A stretch of DNA of 52,247 nt from Candidatus Nitrosopumilus sp. (GCF_028278985.1 NZ_JANQTA010000030.1:1-52247); one strand, 5' to 3'; shown: positions 1-8,504, counted from the stretch's first letter. Notes: generated by a model not told the origin, from the letters alone. A program made the numbers and translations.

Positions 1-648
1 TGTTCTTTCGAACTGACCAATGTTTTCTGCGTTAATTCTAAAGTATGCTTGTAATGGCATGTCAACTTTGACACCAGGTGGAACATAGATGAAAGAACCG
101 CCACTCCATACTGCACTGTTAAGTGCTGCAAATTTGTTGTCCTCAGGAGGAATTACTTTACCAAAGTATTTCTTGAAAATTTCTGGATGCTCTTTTAATG
201 CAGAGTCAGTATCCAAAAATAGAACACCTTGTTTTTGTAAATCTTCTCTCAGGCTATGATATACAACTTCGGATTCATATTGTGCACCAACACCTGCAAG
301 GAATTTCTTTTCAGCTTCAGGAATTCCTAATTTGTCAAACGTGTTTTTGACATCTTCAGGAACATCATCCCAGTTCTTTTCTGCTTTGTCAGATGCTTTT
401 GCATAATAGTAAATATTTTGGAAATCAATAACACTAAGATCCCCACCCCAAGTTGGCATTGGTTTTTTCATAAAAATTTCATATGAACGTAATCTAAAAT
501 CAAGCATCCATTGTGGTTCATCTTTCATTTTGCTGATGCCAATTACTGTATCCTTAGTCAGGCCTTTCTTGCTAAGGTGAACATACATTTCTGTAGAATC
601 TTTAAAATCATATTTTGAATAATCCATGTCTAGATTTTCAGTTGCCAT
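1..648 (-). CDS. sufB: Fe-S cluster assembly protein SufB, N-terminal part (cut by window edge)
   Basis: The reading frame is open from the left edge to an ATG at 648 and encodes the first 216 residues of a SufB/SufD-family scaffold protein. The visible segment contains the SufB-type stretches [13 protein letters not shown] and [20 protein letters not shown], which continue in the family into the beta-helix core. SufB with SufC and SufD builds [4Fe-4S] clusters in the cytoplasm. A TATA-like element TTTATAATATA (minus strand, about 664-674) lies 16-26 nt before the ATG, suggesting a nearly leaderless transcript. The active-site Cys and the C-terminal half lie outside the window, so SufB versus SufD is decided on the N-terminal half; SufB is the clearly better fit. 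Confidence 0.93.
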   Translation of the reverse strand, partial: MATENLDMDYSKYDFKDSTEMYVHLSKKGLTKDTVIGISKMKDEPQWMLDFRLRSYEIFMKKPMPTWGGDLSVIDFQNIYYYAKASDKAEKNWDDVPEDVKNTFDKLGIPEAEKKFLAGVGAQYESEVVYHSLREDLQKQGVLFLDTDSALKEHPEIFKKYFGKVIPPEDNKFAALNSAVWSGGSFIYVPPGVKVDMPLQAYFRINAENIGQFERT

Positions 649-693
649 GAGGAAAATAACCCCGTTATATTATAAATACATGAGGAAAAATAG

Positions 694-729
694 GCACAGC
701 TAAATAGCTAGAGCTAAACTATTCTGTGC
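694..729 (-). terminator. Hairpin between the Lys-rich gene and sufB
   Basis: GCACAG (694-699) pairs with CTGTGC (724-729). AATAG (703-707) pairs with CTATT (719-723), and an inner TAGCT-AG-AGCTA palindrome sits at 705-716. On the minus strand the hairpin is followed by TATTTTTCC, so it could end transcription of the small gene at 734-931 before the sufB promoter. It is also T-rich on the plus side. The function is inferred from position only. Confidence 0.4.
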
Positions 730-733
730 TAGA

Positions 734-931
734 TTATTTTTTGGATTTTTTCTTTGATTTCTTTTTGTCTTTTTTCTGATCATTCTTGTCTTTTTTCTTG
801 TCAGTCTTCTCTTTCTTCTTATCTTTCTTCTTTTTTTCTTCTATTTCTAATTCGATCTCAATTTCAGTTTCTATTGCCTTTTCACAATGAGGGCATGTGA
901 TATGGATCTTCTTTTTAATTTCATATTCCAT
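734..931 (-). CDS. Small CxxC protein with lysine-rich tail
   Basis: A 65-residue protein with one CPHC pair (Cys13, Cys16) in an amphipathic N-terminal half and a tail from about residue 33 that is almost entirely Lys, Asp and Ser. The single CxxC could bind half a zinc site (shared in a dimer) and the basic tail could contact nucleic acid or ribosomes. I do not recognise a named family. It lies between hemD and sufB on the same strand and a hairpin follows it, so it is probably its own transcription unit. Low-complexity tails can be spurious, but the CPHC motif and the position argue for a real gene. Confidence 0.65.
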   Translation of the reverse strand: MEYEIKKKIHITCPHCEKAIETEIEIELEIEEKKKKDKKKEKTDKKKDKNDQKKDKKKSKKKSKK

Positions 932-965
932 AAACGTAGATTATTTCTAGAGTATTAGAATTTGA

Positions 966-1766
966 TCATGCAGTTAGTGTTTCTTTCATTGCATCAAAAG
1001 CGCCTGCCACAGTATGAACTTCAGCGACAGTATTTTTGACATTGAATTTTTTTAATTCATCAGACGTAAAGGGACCTATTGAAACCACTGATAGTTTAGA
1101 GAGATTTTCTAGAAGGTTTTCTTTTTCATAGTCTTTGGACATTATCTCAAAAAATCCCCTTACAGAGGATGCACTAGTAAAAAGAACACCATTCACTTTG
1201 TTTTGAGAAAATAGTTCTCGAAATTCATTCCATTGAGAAGTATCTCTAAATGCACAGACATCATAAAGATGAATTTCCATCACATCAATTCCAATTTTGT
1301 TTAGTAATTCTTTAAGAAAAGGAGTGGATGCACCACTACGAGGAACAATTACTTTTTTCCCAACAGCATTAATCTTAGTAAATTCTTCACCAACTCCAAC
1401 TGAAGAAAATGTGTTTTCGGGTTGGTGGTTTACTTTAATTCCTTCATTTTCAAGTGCAATAGTGGTTTTTGGTCCAACTGACATCACACTAGTGTTTGCA
1501 ATTGATAATTGTAATTCCTCTAATTTTCCAGATTGTTTTGCAGTATCAAATAGTAATTTTACTGCTTTTGAGCTCATGAAAACAGAATAATCAGGATTGT
1601 ATGTCTTTACAGATTCTAAAAACTCCTCAACAATTTTTTCACCCTTGCTAACTAGTTCAATTGTGGGCAAAGGCATAGGAGTAGCTTTGTTCTGTTGTGC
1701 TAGTTCAATGAATTCAGAGGCATCATCTTTAGAACGAGTGATTGCAATTATTTTACCCTCTAGCAT
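966..1766 (-). CDS. hemD: Uroporphyrinogen-III synthase HemD
   Basis: This enzyme closes and inverts ring D of hydroxymethylbilane to give uroporphyrinogen III. The protein of about 266 residues has the two-lobed HemD pattern: the N-terminal LEGKIIAITRSKD, a central VFMSSKAV, the second-lobe GVLFTSASSVRGFFE and the C-terminal SIGPFTSDEL. It is the last gene of the hem operon. The ATG at 1766 overlaps the stop of the methyltransferase gene as TAATG, which favours this start over the GTG nine bases upstream (1775). HemD sequences diverge strongly, so the identification leans on these motifs together with the hemL-hemC-cobA neighbours. Confidence 0.92.
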   Translation of the reverse strand: MLEGKIIAITRSKDDASEFIELAQQNKATPMPLPTIELVSKGEKIVEEFLESVKTYNPDYSVFMSSKAVKLLFDTAKQSGKLEELQLSIANTSVMSVGPKTTIALENEGIKVNHQPENTFSSVGVGEEFTKINAVGKKVIVPRSGASTPFLKELLNKIGIDVMEIHLYDVCAFRDTSQWNEFRELFSQNKVNGVLFTSASSVRGFFEIMSKDYEKENLLENLSKLSVVSIGPFTSDELKKFNVKNTVAEVHTVAGAFDAMKETLTA

Positions 1767-2506
1767 TATTTCCACCCAATAATATCAGAAAGATCCACTA
1801 CGTTTCCAATAATGATGTTTGTAGGAGGAACAATTTTGTTTTCTTTAACTTTTTTTGCAATGTTGGAAACGTTTCCTTTAATCATTTTTTGTTTAGGAGT
1901 AGTACCATTTTGAATTACTGCAACTGGAGTTTTTTTATCCATACCTCCTGCGACAAGCTGTTTGCAAATAACATCTAGTCTAGACAAACCCATCATAATT
2001 ACAATTGTGTCAACTGACTTTGCAAGTCGTTTCCACTTTACAACTTCATTTTTCTTTTCAGGATCTTCATGACCAGTTACAAAGACTACTGATGATGCAT
2101 GTTTTCTATGAGTTAGTGGAATGCCAGCATAAGTAGCGGAACCAATACCAGAAGTTATTCCAGGAACAATTTCATATTTTACTTTGTGATCTTTGAGAAA
2201 TTCTGCTTCTTCTCCACCGCGCCCAAATATTATAGGATCTCCACCCTTTAGTCTCACAACATGTTTTTTTGATTTTGCATATTCTACCATCAAATCATTG
2301 GTAGTGTTTTGGTGAGTAGTGTCATCTCCAACTGCTCTACCTACGTAAACTTTTTTGGCTTTTTTTGGAATCATAGAAATTATTTTCTTACTTACTAGCC
2401 TATCATACAAAACAACATCAGCTTTTTGAATTAATTCAACAGCTCTCATTGTGATTAGTTTACTATCTCCAGGACCTGCACCGACGAGATACACTTTACC
2501 AGTCAT
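1766..2506 (-). CDS. cobA: Uroporphyrinogen-III C-methyltransferase (SUMT)
   Basis: A 246-residue SAM-dependent methyltransferase that makes precorrin-2 from uroporphyrinogen III, the branch toward cobalamin, siroheme and, in archaea, the alternative heme route. It shows the SUMT signatures VYLVGAGPGD near residue 5, DRLV near 35, GGDPIIFGRGGEE near 90, the VPGIT-GIG-YAGIPLTHR block and HASSVVFVTGHE. The length equals the stand-alone SUMT domain, with no fused HemD or CysG dehydrogenase. It sits between hemC (4-nt overlap) and hemD (1-nt overlap), so it is translationally coupled on both sides. Confidence 0.95.
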   Translation of the reverse strand: MTGKVYLVGAGPGDSKLITMRAVELIQKADVVLYDRLVSKKIISMIPKKAKKVYVGRAVGDDTTHQNTTNDLMVEYAKSKKHVVRLKGGDPIIFGRGGEEAEFLKDHKVKYEIVPGITSGIGSATYAGIPLTHRKHASSVVFVTGHEDPEKKNEVVKWKRLAKSVDTIVIMMGLSRLDVICKQLVAGGMDKKTPVAVIQNGTTPKQKMIKGNVSNIAKKVKENKIVPPTNIIIGNVVDLSDIIGWK

Positions 2507-3438
2507 GCTTTATTCCACTCCTCTACCTTTTCTCTCCAATTTAATGCAAGATCTTTAACACCTTTTTCTTGTAATTCCTTTCCAGCATTATGACCAATAG
2601 AGATAGGATCATTCTTGGAGCCTCTAGTAGTAACTTGAAGAGATTGCTTTCCATCCACTGAAAAAGCAGTAACAGTCAAAGTCATTTCAGAGCCATTTGA
2701 TTTTGCGTATGCACCAATAGGAAATCTGCATCCTGAATCAACATAGTCAGATAAAGCACGTTCAGCCTCAATTTCTAATCTGGAATCAGCGTCTTCAATA
2801 CTTTTGAGCATCTGAATTGTTGATGAATCACCTTCTCTAGCAACAATTGCAATTGCTCCTTGTCCAGGAGAAGGAGAAAAATCATCAGTGGAAAGAATAG
2901 TATGATTTACCTCAACATCTAATCTAGAGATTCCAGCTTTGGCAAGAACAATAGCATCAAAATCTTCTCCTGATGCTTTCTTTATTCTAGTCTCAATATT
3001 TCCTCTGATTGGTTTGACTGTAACATCAGGTCTTTTTCGTGAAATTTGAACTGCACGTCTTAACGAACTAGTTCCAATAACAGAATTTGGTTTAATAGAA
3101 TCCAAAGTAGAACCATCTGGAGAAATAAACACATCATTTACAACTTCACGCTTTGGGATACTTGCCAAAACTAAACCAGAATCAAGTTTTGATGGAACAT
3201 CTTTTAGACTATGAACTGCAAAATCAACTTCCTTTTGGGCAACTGCTCTATCAACTTCTTTTTCAAAAATTCCTTTTTGATCAATTGTGAATAAGGGTCT
3301 GCTGTCAGTATCTCCTTTTGTAGTGATTGGTTTTATTTCAAATTCTGCATCTGGATTTACTTTTTTTAATTCTGAAATTACCCAATTTGTTTGGGCTACA
3401 GATAATTGACTCCCTCTAGCACCTACGAGATACTTCAA
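2503..3438 (-). CDS. hemC: Porphobilinogen deaminase (hydroxymethylbilane synthase) HemC
   Basis: This enzyme polymerises four porphobilinogens into hydroxymethylbilane. The 311-residue protein has the complete family pattern: ARGSQLSVAQ at the N-terminus, AVHSLKDVP with the catalytic Asp80, GTSSLRRAVQ, RGNIETRI, and SGCRFPIGAYA, in which Cys237 should carry the dipyrromethane cofactor. The start is a TTG whose bases overlap the hemL stop as TTGA, a coupling pattern used repeatedly in this window. Confidence 0.97.
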   Translation of the reverse strand: MKYLVGARGSQLSVAQTNWVISELKKVNPDAEFEIKPITTKGDTDSRPLFTIDQKGIFEKEVDRAVAQKEVDFAVHSLKDVPSKLDSGLVLASIPKREVVNDVFISPDGSTLDSIKPNSVIGTSSLRRAVQISRKRPDVTVKPIRGNIETRIKKASGEDFDAIVLAKAGISRLDVEVNHTILSTDDFSPSPGQGAIAIVAREGDSSTIQMLKSIEDADSRLEIEAERALSDYVDSGCRFPIGAYAKSNGSEMTLTVTAFSVDGKQSLQVTTRGSKNDPISIGHNAGKELQEKGVKDLALNWREKVEEWNKA

Positions 3439-4715
3439 TTTTTCACCGCTTTGAGTGCAATACGATATGCATCTAGTGTTTTGTTCAAATCAGTTGAAGT
3501 ATGTGCATCAGACAAAAAGACCACCTCAAATTGAGATGGAGCTATGAAGACTTTGTTTTTTAGTAGAGTAGAAAAGAGTTTTTTGAATTTCTTTGCATCA
3601 GCATTTACCGAAGTCTCATAGTTAGTTACAGGTTTGTCTGAAAAGAAAATTTGCATCATTGAAGATGTAAAGTTGATTTGATGTGGAATATGAAAGTCAG
3701 TGGCAAGATCATCAACTGCCTTTGAGAAGCGTGCACAATATTTCTCTAATTTTGAATATAGTTTGTTTTCAAGTTTGTTTAGTGTCTTTATTGAGGCTAG
3801 AGCAGCACTAACAGCAATAGGATTTCCTGCAAAAGTGCTTGCTTGATACACTTTGCCTCCAGGAGATAATTGGTCCATAATCTGTTTTTTGCCCCCTACT
3901 GCTGCAATTCCAAATCCATTGCTCAGGGCTTTTGCCATTGTTGTGATATCCGGTTTAATTCCAAAATATTTTTGGGCGCCACCAGTAGATATTCTAAATC
4001 CAGTAACCACTTCATCAAAAATTAGAGGAATATTGTTTTGTTTTGTAAGCTTTCTTACATGCTTTAAGAAATTTTTTTCAGGGAGAATCAGACCCATGTT
4101 GGCTAGGATTGGTTCGATGATTACTCCAGCAATGTCATTATTTTTTTTAATGATATTTTCAATATCTTCAAAATTATTGTATTGTGCAACCAGTGTTTTT
4201 TTTGATACATCCTTTAGCCCACCTTCGGAAACAGAAATTCCATTGTGTGCAGAACCAGAACCGGCTTTAACCAAAACAGAATCATGGGCACCATGATAAC
4301 ATCCTTCAAATTTGATAATTTTGTTTTTCTTTGTGTAACCTCTTGCAAGACGAATTGCAGTCATTGTTGCTTCTCCGCCAGTATTTACCAATCTAACTTT
4401 GTCAATTGAAGGATAATTCTTTACAATCAATTTTGAGAGTTCAGTTTCATTTTCAGTTGGGGCACAATACAGAGTTCCAACTTTAAGTTGCTTTGAGACA
4501 GATGAAATAATCTCTTTTCTTCTATGACCTAATAGTAATGCGCCATATCCATTGCAAAAGTCAATCAGTTTTCTGTCATCAGCATCCCAAATGTATCTAC
4601 CATTTGATTTTTTGACAAAGAATGGGTATGGCTCAAAATATCTAACAGGACTATTAACTCCAGATGGAATAACCTTTTTTGCATCATCAAATAATTTTTT
4701 TGACTTTAACAACAT
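3435..4715 (-). CDS. hemL: Glutamate-1-semialdehyde 2,1-aminomutase HemL
   Basis: A PLP enzyme converting glutamate-1-semialdehyde to 5-aminolevulinate (C5 pathway). The 426 residues show SGVNSPVR near the N-terminus, NTGGEATMTAIRLARGYT (PLP phosphate and substrate region), FDEVVTGFR with the PLP-ring Asp, and MAKALSNGFG with Lys262 as the Schiff-base lysine. It is the first gene of the hemL-hemC-cobA-hemD operon. hemA and hemB, usually nearby in relatives, are not in the visible upstream region, so the operon appears to start here. Confidence 0.97.
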   Translation of the reverse strand: MLLKSKKLFDDAKKVIPSGVNSPVRYFEPYPFFVKKSNGRYIWDADDRKLIDFCNGYGALLLGHRRKEIISSVSKQLKVGTLYCAPTENETELSKLIVKNYPSIDKVRLVNTGGEATMTAIRLARGYTKKNKIIKFEGCYHGAHDSVLVKAGSGSAHNGISVSEGGLKDVSKKTLVAQYNNFEDIENIIKKNNDIAGVIIEPILANMGLILPEKNFLKHVRKLTKQNNIPLIFDEVVTGFRISTGGAQKYFGIKPDITTMAKALSNGFGIAAVGGKKQIMDQLSPGGKVYQASTFAGNPIAVSAALASIKTLNKLENKLYSKLEKYCARFSKAVDDLATDFHIPHQINFTSSMMQIFFSDKPVTNYETSVNADAKKFKKLFSTLLKNKVFIAPSQFEVVFLSDAHTSTDLNKTLDAYRIALKAVKN

Positions 4716-4802
4716 CAGAATTATTTCAGATGTTATTATTATTCGTAATAGAAAAGGAAGTTACTAAAACATCATTTCTCAGGCACAAATTCATGCTCAA
4801 AA

Positions 4803-4970
4803 TTACAAATGGCCATACAAGTTATTGTTTTTCTTCCTATCATTGCACTGTTTACGAGTAGCCAGGGTTGACTCTTTTACAACTTGTTTAATGATGTCTG
4901 CCACTTCTTTGGATTGTAAGATTTTGGAAAATGATGAACCGTCGTGCTCAAGGAAGGAAGCAGTAGCCAT
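4803..4970 (-). CDS. Hypothetical small protein (55 aa)
   Basis: An ATG at 4970 opens a 55-codon frame that fills most of the space between hemL and the next small gene. The product starts MATASFLEHDGSSFSK, has a central amphipathic helix (EVADIIKQVVKES) and a basic C-terminus. I recognise no family. The composition and start context look like coding sequence, but the evidence is only the open frame and gene spacing. A CTATATAG palindrome lies about 73 nt before the start. Confidence 0.5.
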   Translation of the reverse strand: MATASFLEHDGSSFSKILQSKEVADIIKQVVKESTLATRKQCNDRKKNNNLYGHL

Positions 4971-5057
4971 TGATTATGCATAATTCTAATTCCATAAAAC
5001 AAAATTGTAATTATTTTCTGTAAACATCCAAATCGACGTAATCTATATAGAAATTAA

Positions 5058-5180
5058 TTATCTTAATGTGTTGCAAATATCATCACAGTAAGGACAAAAT
5101 AAAACATCTTTTCCAAATTTCCCACGCCTTAAAATTTCAGTTTCATGGTTACCACATTTTTGACATTTAGTTTTTTGCAT
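5058..5180 (-). CDS. Small zinc-ribbon protein (40 aa)
   Basis: A 40-residue frame from an ATG at 5180 containing CQKC (Cys6, Cys9) and CPYC (Cys29, Cys32), the two knuckles of a zinc ribbon, with GNHETEILRRGKFGKDVLF between them. Such one-domain ribbons are common in thaumarchaea and usually bind nucleic acid or partner proteins; no specific role can be assigned. It lies on the same strand as its small-gene neighbours. Confidence 0.75.
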   Translation of the reverse strand: MQKTKCQKCGNHETEILRRGKFGKDVLFCPYCDDICNTLR

Positions 5181-5264
5181 AAAATAATAATACATTTTGT
5201 GATCTAAAAAAACATCCTAAATAATTTACTGATTTTACGAAGAATTTCTCAGAAATATGTAATA

Positions 5265-5414
5265 TCATAAATTTAAGAGGGTACAACAGTGAAATCTAGG
5301 AATAGTTTTTTCATTACAAGAATTACAAATTAATTGAAATACAGTATTACAATCTCTGCATTTGACATATTCATTTAATCGAGTTCCACACTTTCTACAA
5401 CTTTCATCAGGCAT
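5265..5414 (-). CDS. Small Cys-rich double-knuckle protein (49 aa)
   Basis: A 49-residue protein with three CxxC pairs (CRKC, CRDC, CNSC) and a terminal CC, enough for one full zinc ribbon plus part of a second. The ATG at 5414 shares its A with the stop of the upstream gene (TAATG), so the two are almost certainly co-translated. The pairing with a DUF6659-like protein suggests a functional link, but the role is unknown. Confidence 0.75.
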   Translation of the reverse strand: MPDESCRKCGTRLNEYVKCRDCNTVFQLICNSCNEKTIPRFHCCTLLNL

Positions 5415-5824
5415 TATTCACAAATAGTGTTAACTGATTTCCAATCATGATCTCGTAGCATAAAAGAAATTTTTTTTGTAAAATAACTTGGTATTATCTC
5501 CAAATCAGAAATTACAAACAAAATTCCATCAGAGTAAGGAAATAAGAATTCAAAGACAGTTTCTCTTTGTAAGGTAATACTGTCTAAAGGTCCTATGAGA
5601 TCATCAAACTCTTTTCCCAAGGATGTCTGCAGTGTTCTCTGCATGAACAACATTTCAGATTCTTGTTTGGACATTTTTGAGATAATTCTATCATCTCTAA
5701 ATTGTGCCTCAGTAACTCTTCCATTTTTGTTCAAGGAAGATACAAAGTAAACTCGTTCATTTGATGCCAAAATATCCATACATAATCGTGAAACTGCTAC
5801 TGAGCGGTCATAATTTGTTAACAT
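5414..5824 (-). CDS. DUF6659-like thaumarchaeal protein
   Basis: A 136-residue soluble protein with an alpha/beta pattern: an N-terminal helix (AVSRLCMDILAS), a strand pair around RVYFVSSLNKNGRVTEAQF, a helix with MSKQESEMLFMQRTLQTS, and C-terminal strands (VFEFLFPYSDGILFVIS). This layout matches a small-domain family widespread in thaumarchaea that I know as DUF6659; the assignment is from memory of its pattern and is not certain. A second member lies at 47459-47821. The fold order suggests a roadblock or profilin-like domain. It is coupled to the Cys-rich gene downstream. Confidence 0.6.
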   Translation of the reverse strand: MLTNYDRSVAVSRLCMDILASNERVYFVSSLNKNGRVTEAQFRDDRIISKMSKQESEMLFMQRTLQTSLGKEFDDLIGPLDSITLQRETVFEFLFPYSDGILFVISDLEIIPSYFTKKISFMLRDHDWKSVNTICE

Positions 5825-5909
5825 TTGTTGAAATTACAACTATGAACAACTAAAGAACCACGTAATTAGATCTTGTAAAACCATGTAATCTACGTAAAAA
5901 CAGTATTTC

Positions 5910-6590
5910 TCAGGATTCGGAAATTCTTTGTTCTTGGAATTTCTTTCTAAACAAGAATGCAACTATCGTAGTACCTACAAAAGGAGCAGTCCAATATAAC
6001 CAAAGATTTTCAAATGTTTCAGATAATAACGCAGGTGCCAATGCTCTTGCAGGATTCATCGAAGCTCCAGATATAGTAGCTAAAAATAGAATATCCAATC
6101 CAACAATTCCTCCGATAGCTACACCACTAAATCCTTTCAATCCCTTTGTGTAAACAACGTAAAAAATTACCCCCATAAGCATCGCAGAAGCTAATACTTC
6201 TACTGGAAATATCAAAAATATTGAATGATCAAAATTTGGTGCATTTGCACCAAGATCTGCAAAGTCACCAATGAAAGTTAGTACAAATATTGATGCTAAA
6301 ATTGCGCCAATAATTTCAGCTGCAAAATAATATACGATTTGAATTTTTGAAATATGTCCTGTAATGTAATATCCAATTGTTACTGCAGGATTAAAGTGAG
6401 CCAATGAAATTTTTCCAAATGAGTAAACCCCAATCAGTAATGCAATAAAAGGTGCAACAGCTGCAAACGGAATTCCCAATTCACCATTGAACATTTTTAC
6501 ATCATATACAATAGAACCAGTTGCAAAAATAACAAGAATAAAAGTACCAATTAATTCAACCGTAAAAATTCGAAGATTAGAATACGTCAT
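5910..6590 (-). CDS. Aquaporin / MIP-family channel of the arsenic cluster
   Basis: A 226-residue channel with six predicted membrane helices and both NPA boxes: HFNPAVTIG (Asn67) and SMNPARALAP (Asn179), the second followed by the usual selectivity-filter Arg182. Members carry water or small neutral solutes, including As(OH)3. The arsenate reductase stop abuts its start (shared base 6590), so it should be co-expressed with arsenic genes and may release arsenite made by the reductase, as described for AqpS-type channels. No ArsB or Acr3 pump is present nearby, which supports but does not prove that role. Confidence 0.9.
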   Translation of the reverse strand: MTYSNLRIFTVELIGTFILVIFATGSIVYDVKMFNGELGIPFAAVAPFIALLIGVYSFGKISLAHFNPAVTIGYYITGHISKIQIVYYFAAEIIGAILASIFVLTFIGDFADLGANAPNFDHSIFLIFPVEVLASAMLMGVIFYVVYTKGLKGFSGVAIGGIVGLDILFLATISGASMNPARALAPALLSETFENLWLYWTAPFVGTTIVAFLFRKKFQEQRISES

Positions 6591-6985
6591 TATTTGTTCT
6601 CTAAGTTTTTTATTAAATTTGTAACTTGGTTTTTTATTTCATCACGAATTTCTCTAATTTGTACAAGATCTTTGCCTTTTGGATCTGATATATTCCAATC
6701 AATTACATCTTTTACAAATAATGCAGGACATGATTCTTTGTCCATACATCCCATATTGACAGTAATGGATTGAGAAATCATTTCATTGGTAAGTTCTTTA
6801 GGTTGTTGTTTTGTGATATCAATTCCAATTTCTTGCATTACTTTTACTACATTTGGATTAAGTTCTGATTTTGGTTGTGTTCCTGCGCTCAAAACCTCCA
6901 TTTCAGGTGCAAAATGACGCAAAAATCCTTCAGCCATTTGACTTCGTCCTGCATTTTCAACACATACAAAAAGAATTTTTTTCAT
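6590..6985 (-). CDS. arsC: Arsenate reductase, low-molecular-weight phosphatase type
   Basis: A cytoplasmic protein of about 131 residues with the P-loop CVENAGRSQ (C-x5-R-S, nucleophile Cys8) at the extreme N-terminus, and two further Cys in GCMDKESC (Cys80, Cys86). This spacing matches the thioredoxin-coupled ArsC, where three Cys relay the disulfide during reduction of As(V) to As(III). DWNISDPKG supplies the catalytic Asp. I chose the ATG at 6985; a TTG two codons upstream (6991) would add two residues. It sits between the methyltransferase (13-nt gap) and the aquaporin. Confidence 0.9.
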   Translation of the reverse strand: MKKILFVCVENAGRSQMAEGFLRHFAPEMEVLSAGTQPKSELNPNVVKVMQEIGIDITKQQPKELTNEMISQSITVNMGCMDKESCPALFVKDVIDWNISDPKGKDLVQIREIRDEIKNQVTNLIKNLENK

Positions 6986-6998
6986 TTTCAAAACCAGA

Positions 6999-7757
6999 TT
7001 ATTTTATTGCTTTTATGACCAGACTGGAAATTTTTCTTCCATTAATTTTTTCACCTTCCATATAGGATCGTTCGTCCAATACTTCGATTTTTTCAAATCC
7101 TGCTGCTTTGATGGATGAAAGATAATTTTCTTTAGTCATTGCACCATCAATGCAATCACACCATTGATCGGAATTAATTTCACCTGGTAACAATTCCATA
7201 TCAGTAATTAAATCAGAAATCACCATCCTTCCATTTTTTCTTAATATTCTAAAAACTTCTTTGAAAGCATTTGTTTTGTTTGTTGTAAGATTTATGACAC
7301 AATTACTAATCACAGCATCAACAGAGTCGTGGTGTAATGGAATATTTTCTTCAATGTCTCCTTTCTTGAATTCAACATTTGAATAACTTCCTTTTATTGC
7401 GTTTTCTCTTGCTTTCTTGAGCATTTCATCTGTCATATCAATCCCAATGGCTTTTCCTGATTCCATAACTTTTTTTGCTGCCAAAAAAATATCAATTCCA
7501 GCTCCAGAACCCAAATCAACAACAATTTCACCTTCCTTTAGATCAGCGTGGTTAATTGGAGCTCCACATCCAACTCCCAAAATTGCTTCTTGAGGAATTG
7601 AGTCAAGTTCCTTTTGATCATAACCTATCAACCTTGTTGCATCAATAGGAGAATCACCAGTGTTACATTCACCGGGCATACAACAACAATCAGTATTCCC
7701 TGAAACTGCTATCTCAGAGTATTTTTTCTTAATATCGTTTTTAATTGAATTTTCCAT
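6999..7757 (-). CDS. arsM: Arsenite S-adenosylmethionine methyltransferase ArsM
   Basis: The 252-residue protein has SAM motif I VDLGSGAGID (near residue 80) and the three conserved As(III)-binding Cys: Cys64 in GVGCGAP, Cys153 in SNCVINL and Cys202 in WCDCIDG. An extra Cys cluster (CCCMPGEC, residues 24-31) precedes the core. These features separate ArsM from other class I methyltransferases. It methylates arsenite to methyl- and dimethylarsenicals in the cytoplasm. It is the first gene of the arsM-arsC-aquaporin unit, and a palindrome lies 7 nt before the ATG. Confidence 0.92.
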   Translation of the reverse strand: MENSIKNDIKKKYSEIAVSGNTDCCCMPGECNTGDSPIDATRLIGYDQKELDSIPQEAILGVGCGAPINHADLKEGEIVVDLGSGAGIDIFLAAKKVMESGKAIGIDMTDEMLKKARENAIKGSYSNVEFKKGDIEENIPLHHDSVDAVISNCVINLTTNKTNAFKEVFRILRKNGRMVISDLITDMELLPGEINSDQWCDCIDGAMTKENYLSSIKAAGFEKIEVLDERSYMEGEKINGRKISSLVIKAIK

Positions 7758-7763
7758 GTCTCG

Positions 7764-7778
7764 GTTTACTAGGTAAAC
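7764..7778. promoter_or_regulatory. Candidate operator in the arsenic divergent promoter
   Basis: GTTTAC-TAG-GTAAAC is a perfect 6-bp inverted repeat with a 3-bp spacer in the 63-bp gap between arsM and the HxlR-type regulator. Its place at the arsM 5' end would let a bound dimer block arsM transcription. The site is visible; the binding is inferred. Confidence 0.5.
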
Positions 7779-7820
7779 TATTAAAGTTGTAAAGTAGAAA
7801 GTATTGCATAAGGTGTAATT

Positions 7821-8198
7821 ATGGAAACTAAAGGGAAGAAACTACCGATTGTTGAAAACAAGTGTGAATTTACAGGATATGATGCTTCAAAATTATTGAA
7901 AGAAACTTCGGTAATCAGAGATTTAATTACAAAAAGAGCAACACTAGAAATTCTATTTCCTTTATGTTGTACCACAAAGCCTGTAAGACACAAACAATTC
8001 AAAGAATCACTCAAAGGGATTAGTAGCAAGACATTATCAACAAGATTATCAGAGCTTGTATCTCAAGGAATTCTAGAGAGGCAAACATTTGCAGAAGTAC
8101 CTCCACGTGTAGAATACAAATTAACTGATAAAGGTCAAGAGCTCGTTGAATCAATTACCAATCTATTAGATTGGATGAGAAAGTGGTCAAAGAAATAA
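7821..8198 (+). CDS. HxlR-type winged-helix regulator, likely arsenic-responsive
   Basis: A 125-residue single-domain DNA-binding protein. The HxlR pattern is clear: RATLEILFPLCC..KPVRHKQFKESLKGISSKTLSTRLSELVSQGILER with the recognition helix around SSKTLSTRLSEL, then the wing VPPRVEYKLTDKG. Three Cys (15, 49, 50) cluster at the N-terminus and the end of the first helix, where a trivalent arsenical could bind, although HxlR proteins are not classic ArsR sensors. It is divergent from arsM across a palindrome and convergent with the PII-like gene (3-bp gap). The family is sure; the arsenic link is inferred from context. Confidence 0.85.
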   Translation: METKGKKLPIVENKCEFTGYDASKLLKETSVIRDLITKRATLEILFPLCCTTKPVRHKQFKESLKGISSKTLSTRLSELVSQGILERQTFAEVPPRVEYKLTDKGQELVESITNLLDWMRKWSKK

Positions 8199-8201
8199 TT
8201 T

Positions 8202-8504
8202 TTAAAATTTTTCTGGTCTAACTACACCAACATCTGTTACATATAGTACAATAGCAAAGTTTGCAAATAGAGTTCTAGAGATTTCTTCAACTATATCAGA
8301 TAGTTTTTCTTCACGCATAATCACTTCGACTTTAACATTTTTTTCGTTTTTTAGACCTTGTCCACGAACTCCTCTAGCACCGTTTCCATCTACTTCATAA
8401 GTTGTGTAACCTGTAATCTCATGTTTGTCTAGAATTTCAAGGATATTTTTTTGTGCTAAAATTTCACAAGTGATGGTAAGCAGTTTTACATTGAATAGTT
8501 TCAT
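8202..8504 (-). CDS. sbtB: PII-like protein SbtB
   Basis: A 100-residue PII-fold protein: beta strand KLLTITCEIL, helix NILEILDKH, a flexible T-loop-like stretch GNGARGVRGQG, and a second strand-helix-strand KVEVIMREEKLSDIVEEI and FAIVLYVTDVGVV. In bacteria SbtB binds adenine nucleotides, including cAMP, and regulates the SbtA bicarbonate transporter. Its start overlaps the sbtA stop by 4 bp, which strongly supports the pairing. The protein ends in RPEKF without the CGPxGC redox tail of some cyanobacterial homologues. Confidence 0.85.
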   Translation of the reverse strand: MKLFNVKLLTITCEILAQKNILEILDKHEITGYTTYEVDGNGARGVRGQGLKNEKNVKVEVIMREEKLSDIVEEISRTLFANFAIVLYVTDVGVVRPEKF

